NCBI RefSeq assembly: GCF_017831975.1
Contig: NZ_JAFDSS010000001.1
Span: 1,302,001 to 1,366,000 of the forward strand
Source: Microbacterium terrae
GTDB taxonomy: Bacteria > Actinomycetota > Actinomycetes > Actinomycetales > Microbacteriaceae
Reading direction: 5' to 3'
Length of the DNA: 64,000 nucleotides
Positions 17,357-27,800 of the stretch are shown here, one piece after another. Both the position numbers and the translations under genes were made by a program. The notes under the pieces are model-generated. The model had not been told where the DNA came from. It saw only the letters and a list, made by a program, of their open reading frames with translations, and ran no database searches. Position 1 is the stretch's first letter. Each line of letters begins with the position of its first letter.

Positions 17357-17989
17357 ATGACCGAGAACGAAGAGCAGTCGGATGCCGCGGCCCGGGCCGA
17401 AGAGCGTCACCGCGAGGACCGCGTTCTCGACACCGGCGCGCTTCGGGCACTTGCACATCCGCTCCGGGTGCGCATCTACGACATCCTCAGCCAGTACGGT
17501 CCGCAGACCGCATCGTCGCTCGCGGCGCAGCTGGGGGAGTCGAGCGGATCCACGAGCTACCACCTGCGGGCGCTCGCGAAGCACGACCTCATCCGCGAGT
17601 GCGCGGATCGGGGGACTGCGCGCGAGCGCTGGTGGGAGCGCCCCGTCGGGGGAGTGTCGTTCGCGAACCCCGACGCCCTGAAGTCGCCGGCCGGCCGCTC
17701 GGCGACGCAGCTCGTGATGAGCGAGTTCTTCCGCAACCGCAACGAGCAGCTCATCGAGTTCATCAACCGGGGGATCAACAACGAGGAGGAGGCCTGGCAG
17801 GAGAGCTCACTCATCTCCACCGCGACCACCCGTCTCACCGCCGAGCAGAGCCAGGAGCTCGGCCTGAAGATCATGGCCTTGATCGACGAGGCCGTGGACA
17901 CGTACCGCAACCAGACCGGCGAGGACGTGCGACCCGTGACCATCCGGGCCGACATGTTCCCGCTGCCGAACTTGGGAGAACAGCAATGA
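17357..17989 (+). CDS. ArsR-type winged-helix transcriptional regulator
   Basis: 210-residue regulator with a winged HTH at about residues 28-95: [19 protein letters not shown], then [19 protein letters not shown], the classic ArsR/HTH_20 recognition helix and wing. No cysteine metal site is seen; the C-terminal half (helical, [19 protein letters not shown]) resembles regulators found next to MFS drug exporters. Start ATG 17357 is 6 nt after TATCGT. The stop overlaps the next gene (ATGA), which in turn overlaps an MFS transporter gene, so it most likely controls export and its own expression. Confidence 0.88.
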   Translation: MTENEEQSDAAARAEERHREDRVLDTGALRALAHPLRVRIYDILSQYGPQTASSLAAQLGESSGSTSYHLRALAKHDLIRECADRGTARERWWERPVGGVSFANPDALKSPAGRSATQLVMSEFFRNRNEQLIEFINRGINNEEEAWQESSLISTATTRLTAEQSQELGLKIMALIDEAVDTYRNQTGEDVRPVTIRADMFPLPNLGEQQ

Positions 17990-18213
17990 CCGCCATCGCC
18001 GCACCCCGCCCGGTTCGCCGAGCAGGCTCCGTCCGCACCACCCGCTTCGAGCGCACGCTGCTCACCACCGCCGCCTTCCTCGATCACGTCGTCGCCGTGC
18101 GCGTCGAGCGTCGTGCGGCGACGCGACCCATCCGCTCGGCCGTGGCCGGCGACGCGACGGACGCGCGCACGACCGCGCAGGCACTCGCCTCGATCGGAAT
18201 CCTCCCGAGATGA
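17986..18213 (+). CDS. Small hypothetical protein in regulator-transporter operon
   Basis: 75-residue basic protein (about 12 Arg) starting [14 protein letters not shown]. No known domain recognised. A short weakly hydrophobic stretch ([16 protein letters not shown]) could be an amphipathic helix. It is real by context: ATGA overlaps at both ends, with the ArsR-type gene and with the MFS gene, and its frame runs without a gap. It may couple translation of the exporter, or act as a small accessory of it; neither is shown. Confidence 0.65.
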   Translation: MTAIAAPRPVRRAGSVRTTRFERTLLTTAAFLDHVVAVRVERRAATRPIRSAVAGDATDARTTAQALASIGILPR

Positions 18214-19547
18214 CCGGCGTGATCACCGACGCGAAGCCCAAGCCCGCCCGCGCCCCGCTCGGGCGGGACTTCGGCAAGCTCTGGACGGCCGCGGCGTTCA
18301 GCAACCTCGCTGACGGGCTCGGACGCACCGCCGTTCCGCTCATCGCCACCACCCTCACCGACGATCCGCTCGCCATCTCGGCGATCGCGGCCGTCGCCTT
18401 CGTGCCCTGGCTGCTGTTCGGCCTGCCCGCCGGCATGGTCGTCGATCACTTCGATCGGCGCATCGTGATGGCGATCGCGAATGCGCTGCGCGGCGCCGTC
18501 GCGCTGTGGCTCTCGGTGCTCGGCGTGACAGGGTCGCTCAGTCTGTGGGCGCTCATCGTCGGCACGCTGATCTTCGGCATCGGAGAGACGCTGTTCGACA
18601 ACGCGACGAACGCGGTGGTTCCCGCCGTCGTTGGCAAGGACGGCCTCGATCGGGCGAACGGGTGGCTGCAGGCCGCGCAGATCACGATCGACAACTTCGT
18701 CGCGACGCCCATCGCCGGTGTGCTGTTCGCGGTCTCGCTCGCCCTCCCGCTCTGGACGAGCAGCGCCGCCTACCTGATCCCCATTGCGCTCGCGCTCTAT
18801 CTGCCGGTGAGTGCGGCTCGTCCGCTGCGGGATGCGCCGGCGTCCGCCGTGCCCGATCCCGATGCCCCCGACATCGTCGCCGGCATGGCGGCCGAGCCTG
18901 TCGCCGTCGCACCGGCGCGCGCCGGTGCCAGTGCCCGCGAGGCGATCTCCTACCTGTGGCACCACCGATACCTGCGCACGATGGTGGTCTTCACGTCGCT
19001 CATCGGCTCAGCCCTGTCACTGTCGCAGGGCGTGATCATCCTGTACTTCCTCGACGAGCAGCACGTCACCTACGCCGCCGTGGGCTTCGTCACCGCGGGA
19101 ATCGGCATCGGCGCCCTCGCGGGCTCTCTCATCGCCTCACCCTTGGTGTCGCGGTTCGGCCGCGGACCGATCATGGTGGCGGCGATCATCGTCGCCGGCG
19201 TCGGCTCGATCCTCACCGGACTCGCGCCCGAGCCCTTCACCGCCGTGGCGGCCTTCGCCTTGTCTGCCGGAGCCGTCTCGGTGTGGAACGTACCGTGGGG
19301 CGCCCTGCGCCAGCAGATCGTGCCCAACGAGATCTTCGGGCGGGTGCTGGGCGTGATCCGCACGCTCACCTGGGGACTCTTCCCCGTCGCGACACTCGTC
19401 GGCGGCTGGATCGGCCGCACCGATCTGCGGCTGCCGTTCTACATCGCCGGCGGGTTCATGATCGTCGCGACGCTGGTGGCGATCCCGCTGCTCATCGGCG
19501 GCACGCGCCGAGCGGGCGCCGAAGCGCCCGCCCCCGCAGGCATCTGA
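18210..19547 (+). CDS. MFS transporter (EntS/MFS_3 type exporter)
   Basis: 445-residue major facilitator with about 10-12 hydrophobic segments. The N-terminal [28 protein letters not shown] and the cytoplasmic loop [17 protein letters not shown] match the EntS-like MFS_3 group, exporters of siderophores or drugs. The central loop (~residues 195-240) is Pro/Ala-rich. ATG overlaps the small upstream gene by 4 nt. Likely repressed by the ArsR-type protein of the same operon; substrate unknown. Converges on the 82-residue gene, with no clear terminator hairpin between them. Confidence 0.88.
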   Translation: MTGVITDAKPKPARAPLGRDFGKLWTAAAFSNLADGLGRTAVPLIATTLTDDPLAISAIAAVAFVPWLLFGLPAGMVVDHFDRRIVMAIANALRGAVALWLSVLGVTGSLSLWALIVGTLIFGIGETLFDNATNAVVPAVVGKDGLDRANGWLQAAQITIDNFVATPIAGVLFAVSLALPLWTSSAAYLIPIALALYLPVSAARPLRDAPASAVPDPDAPDIVAGMAAEPVAVAPARAGASAREAISYLWHHRYLRTMVVFTSLIGSALSLSQGVIILYFLDEQHVTYAAVGFVTAGIGIGALAGSLIASPLVSRFGRGPIMVAAIIVAGVGSILTGLAPEPFTAVAAFALSAGAVSVWNVPWGALRQQIVPNEIFGRVLGVIRTLTWGLFPVATLVGGWIGRTDLRLPFYIAGGFMIVATLVAIPLLIGGTRRAGAEAPAPAGI

Positions 19548-19565
19548 CCTCGATTCGAGGCGACC

Positions 19566-19814
19566 TCAGGCGAAGTCGTCGTCCTCGTCGAGGGTGACCA
19601 CCGGCTCACCGTCGGCACTGAGGGTGACGATCACCCCGGTGTCGAGCTCGGCGATCGGCCTGCCCTCGAGCCAGGTGAGCGTCCATCGCGGACGCGGCTG
19701 GCCGAGGGCGTCGCCGGGGATGGCCGCGTCGACGGAACGGATGCCGCGGACCAGGGCCTCGGGCACGGCCTTCGGCGGCTCGTCGCCCGAGGTCCAGCGG
19801 GTGCCGAGCTGCAT
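19566..19814 (-). CDS. Small hypothetical acidic protein downstream of valS
   Basis: 82-residue protein beginning MQLGTRWTSGDEPP, with strands such as RWTLTWLEGRPIAELD and a very acidic tail TLDEDDDFA. Its ATG shares one base with the valS stop (TGATG), so it is translationally coupled to valyl-tRNA synthetase. I recognise no domain. Similar short valS-linked proteins exist in Microbacteriaceae as far as I recall, but no function is known to me. Confidence 0.75.
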   Translation of the reverse strand: MQLGTRWTSGDEPPKAVPEALVRGIRSVDAAIPGDALGQPRPRWTLTWLEGRPIAELDTGVIVTLSADGEPVVTLDEDDDFA

Positions 19815-22384
19815 CAGGCCTCCTCGACCGGCGCCAGCACGACGTCGGTGACCGCGAGGGCATCAGCCTCGACGAACACGATGTCGGCGATGCGACCCAC
19901 GGCCTTGAGGTCGCCCTCGGCGAGGCGGATCGCGTCGAGCGCGGCGGCCGGGCCCGAGATGGTCAGCGACGCCACGGGCGTCTTCTGCGAGGCCTTCGCC
20001 TCGGTCTTCGCGCGGCGGACGCCGATGAGCGCCTCACTGAGGGTCGACAGCACGATCGGGTCGGCGGCGATGCCGAGCGGTTCCGGCCACGCGGCGGTGT
20101 GCACCGAACCCTCCTCGAACCACGACCACGATTCCTCCGCGGCGAACGACACGACGGGCGCGAACAGCCGCAGCAGGGTCGACAGTGCGGTGCGCAGGGC
20201 GAGCGCTGCCGAGGCCTGTCCGACGTCGGTCTGGTTGTACGCGCGCTCCTTGACCAGCTCGAGGTAGTCGTCGCAGAACGTCCAGAAGAACGATTCGGTC
20301 AGCTCCAGCGCCCGGGCGTGGTCGTATGATTCGAGCGCTCGCGTGGCGTCGCGCACGACGGCGTCGAGCGTCGCGAGCATCGATGCATCGAGGGCGTGCG
20401 TCACCTCGGCGCCTTCGGGCACCGGGAACGACAGCACGAACTTCGCCGCGTTGAGGATCTTGATCGCGAGGCGACGGCCAATCTTGATCTGCGTGGGGTT
20501 CTGCGGATCGAACGCGGCGTCGGTGCCGAGCCGGCTCGAGGCAGCCCAGTAGCGCACCGCGTCGGACCCGTGCTGGTCGAGGATGTCGGCGGGCGTCACG
20601 ACGTTGCCCTTCGACTTCGACATCTTCTTGCGATCGGGATCGACGATGAAGCCCGAGATGGCGGCATCCGTCCAGGGGGCACGGTCGTCTTCGAGGGCGC
20701 TGCGGAGCATCGTCGAGAACAGCCAGGTGCGGATGATGTCCTGACCCTGCGGACGCACGTCGAACGGCGCCACGAGGTTCCACAGCTCCTCGTCGCGCTG
20801 CCAGCCACCGGCGAGCTGCGGCGTGAGCGACGACGTGGCCCACGTGTCGAAGATGTCCTTCTCGCCCTCGAAGCCGCCGGCGACACCGCGCTGAGCCTCG
20901 GTGTAGCCCGGGGGCACGTCGGTGGTCGGATCGACGGGAAGGGTGGCGAGGTCGGGGGTGAGGACGCGCCCGTAGTCCCGCTCGCCGTTCTCGTCGAGGC
21001 CGTACCAGACCGGGATCGGCACGCCGAAGAAACGCTGGCGCGAGACGAGCCAGTCTCCGGTGAGTCCGTTCGTCCAGTTCTCGAAGCGCACGCGCATGAA
21101 CTCGGGATGCCACGACATCTGCTGGCCGAGCGAGACGAGCTTGTCGCGCAGCTGCGCGTCGCGCGCGCCGTTGCGCACATACCACTGACGCGTCGAGACG
21201 ATCTCGAGCGGGCGGTCGCCCTTCTCGTAGAACTTGACCGGGTGGTTGAACGGCTTCGACACCTCGAGCAGGTCGCCCGACTCCTCGAGCAGCTCGACCA
21301 TGCGCTTCTTGGCGCTGAACACGGTCTTGCCTGCGAGCTCGGCGTAGGCCGCGACACCGGTATCCGTCACGATCGCATCGGGCGCGTCGGGGACGATGCG
21401 TCCGTCCATGCCCAGGATGGTGCGGTTGGGGAGATCGAGCTCGCGCCACCACACGATGTCGGTGACGTCGCCGAACGTGCAGACCATCGCGATGCCCGAG
21501 CCCTTGTCCTTCTGCGCGAGGTGGTGCGCGAGCACCGGAACCTCGACGTCGAACATCGGCGTGCGCACGGTCGAGCCGAAGTACGGCTGGTACCGCTCGT
21601 CATCGGGGTTGGCGACGAGCGCCACGCAGGCGGCGATGAGCTCGGGACGCGTCGTCTCGATCACGATGTCGCCCGAGCCGTCGGACTTGTGGAACGCGAC
21701 CTTGTGGAACGCGGCGGGCTGCTCGCGGTCTTCGAGCTCGGCCTGCGCGATGGCGGAGCGGAAGTCGATGTCCCACAGCGTCGGCGCGAGCGACTGGTAC
21801 GCCTCGCCGCGCTCGATGTTGCGCAGGAACGCGCTCTGGCTGGTGCGGATCGTGTCGTCCGAGATGGTGCGGTAGGTCTGGGTCCAGTCGACGGAGAGGC
21901 CGAGCTGGCGGAACAGGTCCTCGAAGTGCTTCTCATCCTCGATCGTCAGCGCTTCGCACAGCTCGATGAAGTTGCGGCGGCTGATCGGCACCTGGTCGGC
22001 GGGCTTCAGGCTCTTCGCGTCGCCCTGGAACGGCGGGGTGAAGGCGGCGTCGTACGGCAGCGACGGGTCGCACCGCACCCCGTAGTAGTTCTGAACGCGA
22101 CGCTCGGTCGGCAGGCCGTTGTCATCCCAGCCCATCGGGTAGAAGACCGTCTTGCCGCGCATGCGCTCGAAGCGCACCTTGATGTCGGTGTGCGTGTAGC
22201 TGAACACGTGACCGATGTGCAGGCTCCCCGACGCGGTCGGCGGGGGAGTGTCGACGGAGTAGACACCTGCGCGGCCGGACTCCGCGGCGCGAAGGCGGTC
22301 GAACAGGTACGTGCCCTGCTCGCGCCACGCGGCATCCCACTTCGATTCGAGACCCTCGAGGGCGGGCTTGTCGGGAATGGCCAT
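19814..22384 (-). CDS. valS: Valine--tRNA ligase
   Basis: 856-residue class Ia aminoacyl-tRNA synthetase charging tRNA-Val. Seen: HIGH-type motif GSLHIGHVFSYTHTD near residue 55, an editing (CP1) insertion in the middle (ETTRPELIAACVALVANPDD), the KMSKS loop in [13 protein letters not shown] near 587, and an anticodon-binding helical domain with WSWFEEGSVHTAAWP. The C-terminal ~60 residues suggest a tRNA-binding arm. ATG 22384 has a strong SD (AAGGAG). A TAGAAT -10 (minus, 22448-22453) gives a ~57-nt leader without a T-box. Confidence 0.96.
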   Translation of the reverse strand: MAIPDKPALEGLESKWDAAWREQGTYLFDRLRAAESGRAGVYSVDTPPPTASGSLHIGHVFSYTHTDIKVRFERMRGKTVFYPMGWDDNGLPTERRVQNYYGVRCDPSLPYDAAFTPPFQGDAKSLKPADQVPISRRNFIELCEALTIEDEKHFEDLFRQLGLSVDWTQTYRTISDDTIRTSQSAFLRNIERGEAYQSLAPTLWDIDFRSAIAQAELEDREQPAAFHKVAFHKSDGSGDIVIETTRPELIAACVALVANPDDERYQPYFGSTVRTPMFDVEVPVLAHHLAQKDKGSGIAMVCTFGDVTDIVWWRELDLPNRTILGMDGRIVPDAPDAIVTDTGVAAYAELAGKTVFSAKKRMVELLEESGDLLEVSKPFNHPVKFYEKGDRPLEIVSTRQWYVRNGARDAQLRDKLVSLGQQMSWHPEFMRVRFENWTNGLTGDWLVSRQRFFGVPIPVWYGLDENGERDYGRVLTPDLATLPVDPTTDVPPGYTEAQRGVAGGFEGEKDIFDTWATSSLTPQLAGGWQRDEELWNLVAPFDVRPQGQDIIRTWLFSTMLRSALEDDRAPWTDAAISGFIVDPDRKKMSKSKGNVVTPADILDQHGSDAVRYWAASSRLGTDAAFDPQNPTQIKIGRRLAIKILNAAKFVLSFPVPEGAEVTHALDASMLATLDAVVRDATRALESYDHARALELTESFFWTFCDDYLELVKERAYNQTDVGQASAALALRTALSTLLRLFAPVVSFAAEESWSWFEEGSVHTAAWPEPLGIAADPIVLSTLSEALIGVRRAKTEAKASQKTPVASLTISGPAAALDAIRLAEGDLKAVGRIADIVFVEADALAVTDVVLAPVEEA

Positions 22385-22447
22385 GAGGATCTCCTTGGCG
22401 ATATATGCGGCACTGTGTGAGCGTGCCTGAGTGTGGGATTGCGCTCG

Positions 22448-22453
22448 ATTCTA
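22448..22453 (-). promoter_or_regulatory. -10 element candidate for valS (TAGAAT)
   Basis: TAGAAT on the minus strand, 63 bp upstream of the valS start; good match to the sigma-A consensus of actinobacteria. The intervening leader shows no T-box consensus. Confidence 0.5.
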
Positions 22454-22483
22454 CCGGCACCCCGGCGGGCGGGCGGAAAGCGG

Positions 22484-23140
22484 TCAGTCCTGCACCCGGA
22501 TGCCGAGCGCTGCGGCGAATGCGGGGGCGAGGCGCTCGACCTGCCACGGCGCGAGCGTCGCGCCACGGAGCGCCGTCGGGTCGAGGAACGCGCCGGCGTC
22601 GAGTCCGCGGAGATCCAGGTGGGTCGCCGTGAGGGCCCGCGTGTCGACCTCGTCTGCGCTCGTGTCGACGAACGCCGTGCGTGTGAGCGTGGCCTGCGGC
22701 ACGTCGACCGCGCCGAGCGTGCAGCCGCGCACGCGCAGATCGGCCACGCGTGCGCCGGCGAGGGAGACGTAGTCGATGCGCACGCCGTCGAGCTCCACCT
22801 CGTCGACGTCGGCGTCGGCGAGGTCGAGGGTGCCGATCCGACCGCCGGTCAGCCGCACCCGGCGCCAGCGTGCGCCTCGCGCGCGCACCTGCGTCGCGCG
22901 GAGCTCGGTGATGTCGACGTCGACGACGGAGGCGCCGGTCAGATCCAGCACCTCGATGGCCAGCGGAGACACCGCGCACTCCGAGATCGACAGGTGCGAG
23001 GCATCCGTCTGCGCCTCGAGGGCCGTGAACCGGAGCTGGAAGATCTCGTCCGCGTGCAGACCCGACACCTCGGTGAGCACACGCGGAAGGTCGGGGGCGC
23101 CGATGCGCGGGACGGCGAGGGCGGCGTTGCGAGGGGGCAT
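22484..23140 (-). CDS. Pentapeptide-repeat-like protein
   Basis: 218-residue protein with degenerate A(D/N)LxX-type repeats: VLDLTGASVVDVDITELRATQVRARGARWRRVRLTG is the visible region, continuing as LDLADADVDEVELDGVRIDYVSLAGARVADLRVRG. Such sequences fold as right-handed quadrilateral beta-helices. Known examples mimic DNA and inhibit gyrase, but most have no assigned role, and this one should not be read as a quinolone-resistance protein. TAGCGT lies 6 nt upstream of the ATG (minus strand), a leaderless start. Confidence 0.78.
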   Translation of the reverse strand: MPPRNAALAVPRIGAPDLPRVLTEVSGLHADEIFQLRFTALEAQTDASHLSISECAVSPLAIEVLDLTGASVVDVDITELRATQVRARGARWRRVRLTGGRIGTLDLADADVDEVELDGVRIDYVSLAGARVADLRVRGCTLGAVDVPQATLTRTAFVDTSADEVDTRALTATHLDLRGLDAGAFLDPTALRGATLAPWQVERLAPAFAAALGIRVQD

Positions 23141-23196
23141 GCCTCGACGCTACCGGCCGCGACGCGGACGCGTCCCGGCCGGCCACGCCGTCGGAC

Positions 23197-24516
23197 TCAG
23201 ACCGTGACCGGCTCCGCCGGAGTGGATTCGGGCTCGACCGCGCGGCGAGACGCCGCCCAGGCGGAGAGGAGGGTCACTGCCGACATCACGGCGAGGATGA
23301 CACCGGGGTGCCACCACGCGAAGTCGGTCGCGTCGCCGAGCATGAGGGTGAGGTAGGGCACGAAGCCGCTGATCGTCGCCGCGAGGGCGTAGGCGAACGA
23401 CAGTGCCGAGTAGCGGAAGTGATCGGGGAACAGGTCGTTCATGAGGCCCCCGAGCGCCGCCCACGCCATCGTGGGCAGGATGCCGCCGATGATCATGGTG
23501 CCCACGAGGATCGGGAACGTCGCGAACTGCAGCAGCCAGTACATCGGGAACGCGATGAGGAGCGTGCCGAGGGCGCCCCAGACGACGACCTTCGCCGACC
23601 CGATGCGCGCGGCCCAGGCACCGAACGCCGGGATCGTCACGAGCTGCAGGAGTCCGCCGATCGTCGTGGCCACGAGCAGGTCCTGGAAGCTGAAGCCCAG
23701 CTGCGCGACGCCGTAGTTCACGGTGTACGTGTTCATGAGGCTGTACGAGCCGATGCCCAGCAGGGCTGCGCCCACGGCGATGACCATCGCGGTCGGACGC
23801 TTCGCGAACATGGCGACGAACGGCACGCGGTCGCGACGGCCTTCGGCGACGACGCCCTCGAACACGGGTGTCTCCGAGATCGACACGCGCAGGTAGAGCG
23901 AGACCGCGAGCAGCGGCAGGGCGAGGAGGAACGGGATGCGCCAGCCCCACGCGGCGAGCTGGTCGGCGGGGAGCGCGGCGGTGAGCACCAGGAAGACCAC
24001 TGCCGAGAGGATCGAGCCGACGGGGGAGCCGAGCTGCGGGATGGCGGCGTAGAACGCGCGCTTGACGCGCCCGGAGTGCTCGGTGGCGAGCAGGATGGAT
24101 CCGCCCCACTCGCCGCCGAGCGAGAGCCCCTGCGCGACGCGGAGCAGCATGAGGAGCACTGCGCCGAGCCATCCCGCCTGGGCGTAGGTCGGAAGCAGGC
24201 CAATGAGACCCGTGGCCACGCCCATGATTCCGACGGTCCACAGCAGGGTCGTGCGCCGTCCGAGCCGATCGCCCATGTAGCCGAAGATCACGGCGCCGAC
24301 CGGGCGCACGACGAACGCCACGGCGATGCCGAGGAACGCGAGGGCGGTCCCGCCGACCTCGCCGAGCGGCTCGAAGAAGAGCGGGCCGACGAAGAACGCC
24401 GAGAAGTACGCGAAGAGGTAGAAGTCGAAGGATTCGAGGGAGGTTCCGACCATCGACGCCCAGGCCACGCGGCGGGCGGGGCTGGCGGATGCGGGAACGG
24501 CTTCGGGTGCGGTCAC
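23197..24516 (-). CDS. MFS transporter, metabolite:H+ symporter (MHS) family
   Basis: 439-residue twelve-helix transporter. MHS hallmarks: VGTSLESFDFYLFAYFSA at the first helix, the loop FGYMGDRLGRRTTLLW between helices 2 and 3, GLSLGGEWGGSILLATEH, and WGWRIPFLLALPLL. Members move organic acids, betaines or shikimate with protons; substrate not predictable here. GTG 24516 is chosen because it places ~17 residues before the first helix, as in the family; a later ATG would remove the RRVAWASM segment. Divergent from ileS and its T-box. Confidence 0.88.
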   Translation of the reverse strand: MTAPEAVPASASPARRVAWASMVGTSLESFDFYLFAYFSAFFVGPLFFEPLGEVGGTALAFLGIAVAFVVRPVGAVIFGYMGDRLGRRTTLLWTVGIMGVATGLIGLLPTYAQAGWLGAVLLMLLRVAQGLSLGGEWGGSILLATEHSGRVKRAFYAAIPQLGSPVGSILSAVVFLVLTAALPADQLAAWGWRIPFLLALPLLAVSLYLRVSISETPVFEGVVAEGRRDRVPFVAMFAKRPTAMVIAVGAALLGIGSYSLMNTYTVNYGVAQLGFSFQDLLVATTIGGLLQLVTIPAFGAWAARIGSAKVVVWGALGTLLIAFPMYWLLQFATFPILVGTMIIGGILPTMAWAALGGLMNDLFPDHFRYSALSFAYALAATISGFVPYLTLMLGDATDFAWWHPGVILAVMSAVTLLSAWAASRRAVEPESTPAEPVTV

Positions 24517-24586
24517 GAGGTTCAATCTTGGCACGGGTCCAACAACCCGGATCGACGCCCGGGGATTCCCCCTTGCGCAGGGTCGG

Positions 24587-24592
24587 TAGAAT
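24587..24592 (+). promoter_or_regulatory. -10 element of the ileS T-box transcript (TAGAAT)
   Basis: TAGAAT immediately upstream of the T-box leader. Transcription would start about 24599, close to the first T-box base. Confidence 0.6.
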
Positions 24593-24598
24593 CGGAGT

Positions 24599-24818
24599 AC
24601 AGGCGTCGATCCGGCCATCACCGGGGAGCTCTCGGAAGAACAGGCCCGCTCGCGAGCGCGGACCCCACTAGACCCGAGCGGGGCAGGCCCGACACAGCCG
24701 CAGTGAAAGGGGTCAGCCGCATCGCGGCGGGCAAAGCAGGGTGGTACCGCGGTCGGTCTGGAACAGTCCAGACGGGTCGTCCCGGCAGGATCAGCACCAG
24801 CGAGCACCTGCGAGAGAA
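24599..24818 (+). promoter_or_regulatory. T-box riboswitch, tRNA-Ile specific, probably translational
   Basis: Leader of ileS with the conserved T-box sequence AGGGTGGTACCGCGG at 24738-24752, where TGGT (24742-24745) pairs with the uncharged tRNA acceptor end. Stem I carries GATCCGGCCATCACCGGGG with an ATC (Ile) specifier at 24617-24619. There is no T-run terminator before the gene; actinobacterial ileS T-boxes are known to act on translation by sequestering the ribosome-binding site, and that fits here. It would raise IleRS synthesis when tRNA-Ile is uncharged. Confidence 0.9.
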
Positions 24819-27800
24819 ATGACCTACCCCCGCCCTTCACGCTCAGGGACCGACTCCGCGTTCGGCCCCGCGGCCGATGCGCCGGCATCCGTCGTCCCCA
24901 GCCCTCGCTTCCCCGACATCGAGCGCGAGACCCTCGCGTTCTGGGAGGCCGACCAGACCTTCCGCGCATCGATCGCGAACCGCGAGGGCGCCGAGGAGTG
25001 GGTCTTCTACGACGGCCCCCCGTTCGCCAACGGGCTGCCGCACTACGGGCACCTGCTCACCGGCTACGCCAAAGACCTCTTCCCCCGCTTCCAGACGATG
25101 CGCGGCAAGAAGGTCGACCGCGTGTTCGGGTGGGACACCCACGGCCTGCCCGCCGAGCTCGAGGCGATGAAGCAGCTCGGAATCACCGAGAAGAGCCAGA
25201 TCGAGGAGATGGGGCTGGGCGCGTTCAACGCCAAGGCCCGGGAGTCCGTGCTCGCCTACACGCGCGAGTGGGAGGACTACGTCACGCGGCAGGCCCGCTG
25301 GGTCGACTTCGACAACGGCTACAAGACGCTCGACACCGGCTTCATGGAGTCGGTGCTGTGGGCGTTCAAGGAGCTGCACGGCAAGGATCTCGCCTACGAG
25401 GGTCACCGCGTGCTGCCGTACTGCTGGCGCGACGAGACCCCGCTGTCGAACCACGAGCTGCGGATGGACGACGACGTCTACAAGATGCGGCAGGACCCGT
25501 CGGTGACCGTCACGTTCCCGCTCACCGGGCTCAAGGCGGAGGCGCTCGGCCTCACCGGCGTCCGGGCCCTGGCGTGGACGACGACGCCGTGGACGCTGCC
25601 GACGAACCTCGCGCTGGCCGTCGGCCCCGACATCGCCTACGTCGTCGTGCCGGGCGGGCCCGCGGGCGCCGCCGACGTGCACGCCGGAGACGACCCGATC
25701 GAGGCCACGGCGCACCGCTACCTCCTCGCCGAGCCGCTCCTCGCGAACTACGCCAAGGACCTCGGCTACGAGTCCGGCGACGCGGCGCGCGACGCCGTCG
25801 AGCAGACCGTGCTCGGCCGCGACCTCCAGGACGTCACCTACGACCGCCTGTTCGACTACTACGCGGATGCCGACACCTGGGGCACCGGCGACGCCTGGCG
25901 CATCCTCGTCGACGACTACGTCACCACCGGCGACGGCACCGGCATCGTGCACCAGGCGCCCGCCTACGGTGAGGACGACCAGCGCGTCACCGAGGCCGCC
26001 GGCATCCCGCTCATCATGAGCCTCGACGACGGGGGACACTTCCTGCCGCAGGTGACCGACGTCGCCGGCGAGCTCTGGATGGACGCCAACACCCCGCTCG
26101 TGCGCCTGCTGCGCGCCGAGGGGCGCCTTCTCCGTCTCGCGAGCTACGAGCACTCGTATCCGCACTGCTGGCGGTGCCGCAACCCTCTCATCTACAAGGC
26201 GGTGTCGAGCTGGTTCGTGCGCGTCACCGCGATCAAGGACCGGATGCTCGCGAACAACGAGCAGATCACCTGGGTGCCCGAGAACGTCAAGCACGGCCAG
26301 TTCGGCAAGTGGCTCGAGGGCGCGCGCGACTGGTCGATCAGCCGCAACCGCTACTGGGGGTCGCCCATCCCGGTGTGGAAGAGCGACGACCCCGAGCACC
26401 CGCGCGTCGACGTCTACGGCTCGCTGGCGGAGCTTGAGGCCGACTTCGGACGCCTGCCGGTGAACGAGGCGGGCGAGGTCGACCTCCACCGGCCGTACAT
26501 CGACGATCTGACGCGACCGAACCCCGACGACCCGACGGGGCGGTCCACGATGCGCCGCATCGAGGACGTGTTCGACGTCTGGTTCGACTCGGGGTCGATG
26601 CCGTACGCCCAGGTGCACTACCCGTTCGAGAACCACGAGTGGTTCGACGAGCACGCGCCGGCGGACTTCATCGTCGAGTACATCGGGCAGACCCGCGGCT
26701 GGTTCTACGTGATGCACGTGCTCTCGACGGCGCTGTTCGACCGCCCGGCGTTCACCGGCGTCTCGTGCCACGGCATCGTGCTCGGCTCCGACGGCCTGAA
26801 GATGTCGAAGTCGCTGCGCAACTATCCCGACGTCAGCGAGGTGTTCGACCGCGACGGCTCCGATGCGATGCGCTGGTTCCTGATGGCCTCGTCGGTCCTC
26901 CGCGGCGGCAATCTCGTCGTCACCGAGGAGGGCATCCGCGCGGGCGTGCGGGAGTTCATGCTGCCGCTGTGGAACGCCTGGTACTTCTTCGCGACGTACG
27001 CCAATGCTGCGGGCGGCCCCGACGGCGACGGCTACGAGGCGACCTGGCGAACCGACTCGACGAACGTGCTCGACCGGTACATCCTCGCCCTCACCGGCGA
27101 CCTCGTGCGGGGCGTGGCGGAAGACCTCGAGGGCCTCGACTCGACGACGGCCGCCGCGAAGCTGCGCGACTTCGCCGAGGCGCTGACCAACTGGTACATC
27201 CGCCGCTCGCGCGACCGGTTCTGGGTGGGGGTGGATGCCGCAGATCCGACCAGCACCGAGGCGTTCGACACGCTCTACACCGTGCTCGAGACGCTGACCC
27301 GCGTCGCTGCACCGCTCATCCCGCTCGTCTCCGACAAGGTCTGGCAGGGGCTCACCGGCGGCCGGAGCGTGCACCTCGAGGACTGGCCCGACGCCGACCG
27401 CTTCGCCGCCGCAGACGACATCCGCAGCGCCATGGACGCGGTGCGCGAAGCGTCGAGCGTCGCGAACGCGATGCGCAAGCGCGAGGGCAAGCGCGTGCGC
27501 CTGCCGCTGCCGCTGCTCACGGTCGCGGTGCCGGATGCCGCGGCCCTGGCCCAGTTCGACGGCATCCTGCGCGATGAGCTCAACGTGAAGGCCGTCGAAC
27601 TCGTGGAGCTGTCGGAGGACGTGGCCGAGCGCTACGGCATCTCGAAGCGGCTGAGCGTGAACGCGCGCGCCGCGGGACCGCGCCTGGGCAAGCAGGTGCA
27701 GCACGTGATCGCCGGCGCGCGATCGGGCGTGTGGGACGAGGTCGACGGCGTGGTCGTCGTCGACGGCGTCGCGCTGCAGGAGGGGGAGTACGAACTCACC

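Noticed and set aside
19548..19565. CCTCGA-T-TCGAGG as terminator between MFS gene and the 82-residue gene
   Set aside because: Six-base stem with a one-base loop cannot form a stable hairpin.
22484..23140. Pentapeptide-repeat protein as a quinolone-resistance (Qnr-like) gene
   Set aside because: Repeats are degenerate and no Qnr-specific loops can be recognised; most members of the superfamily are unrelated to resistance.
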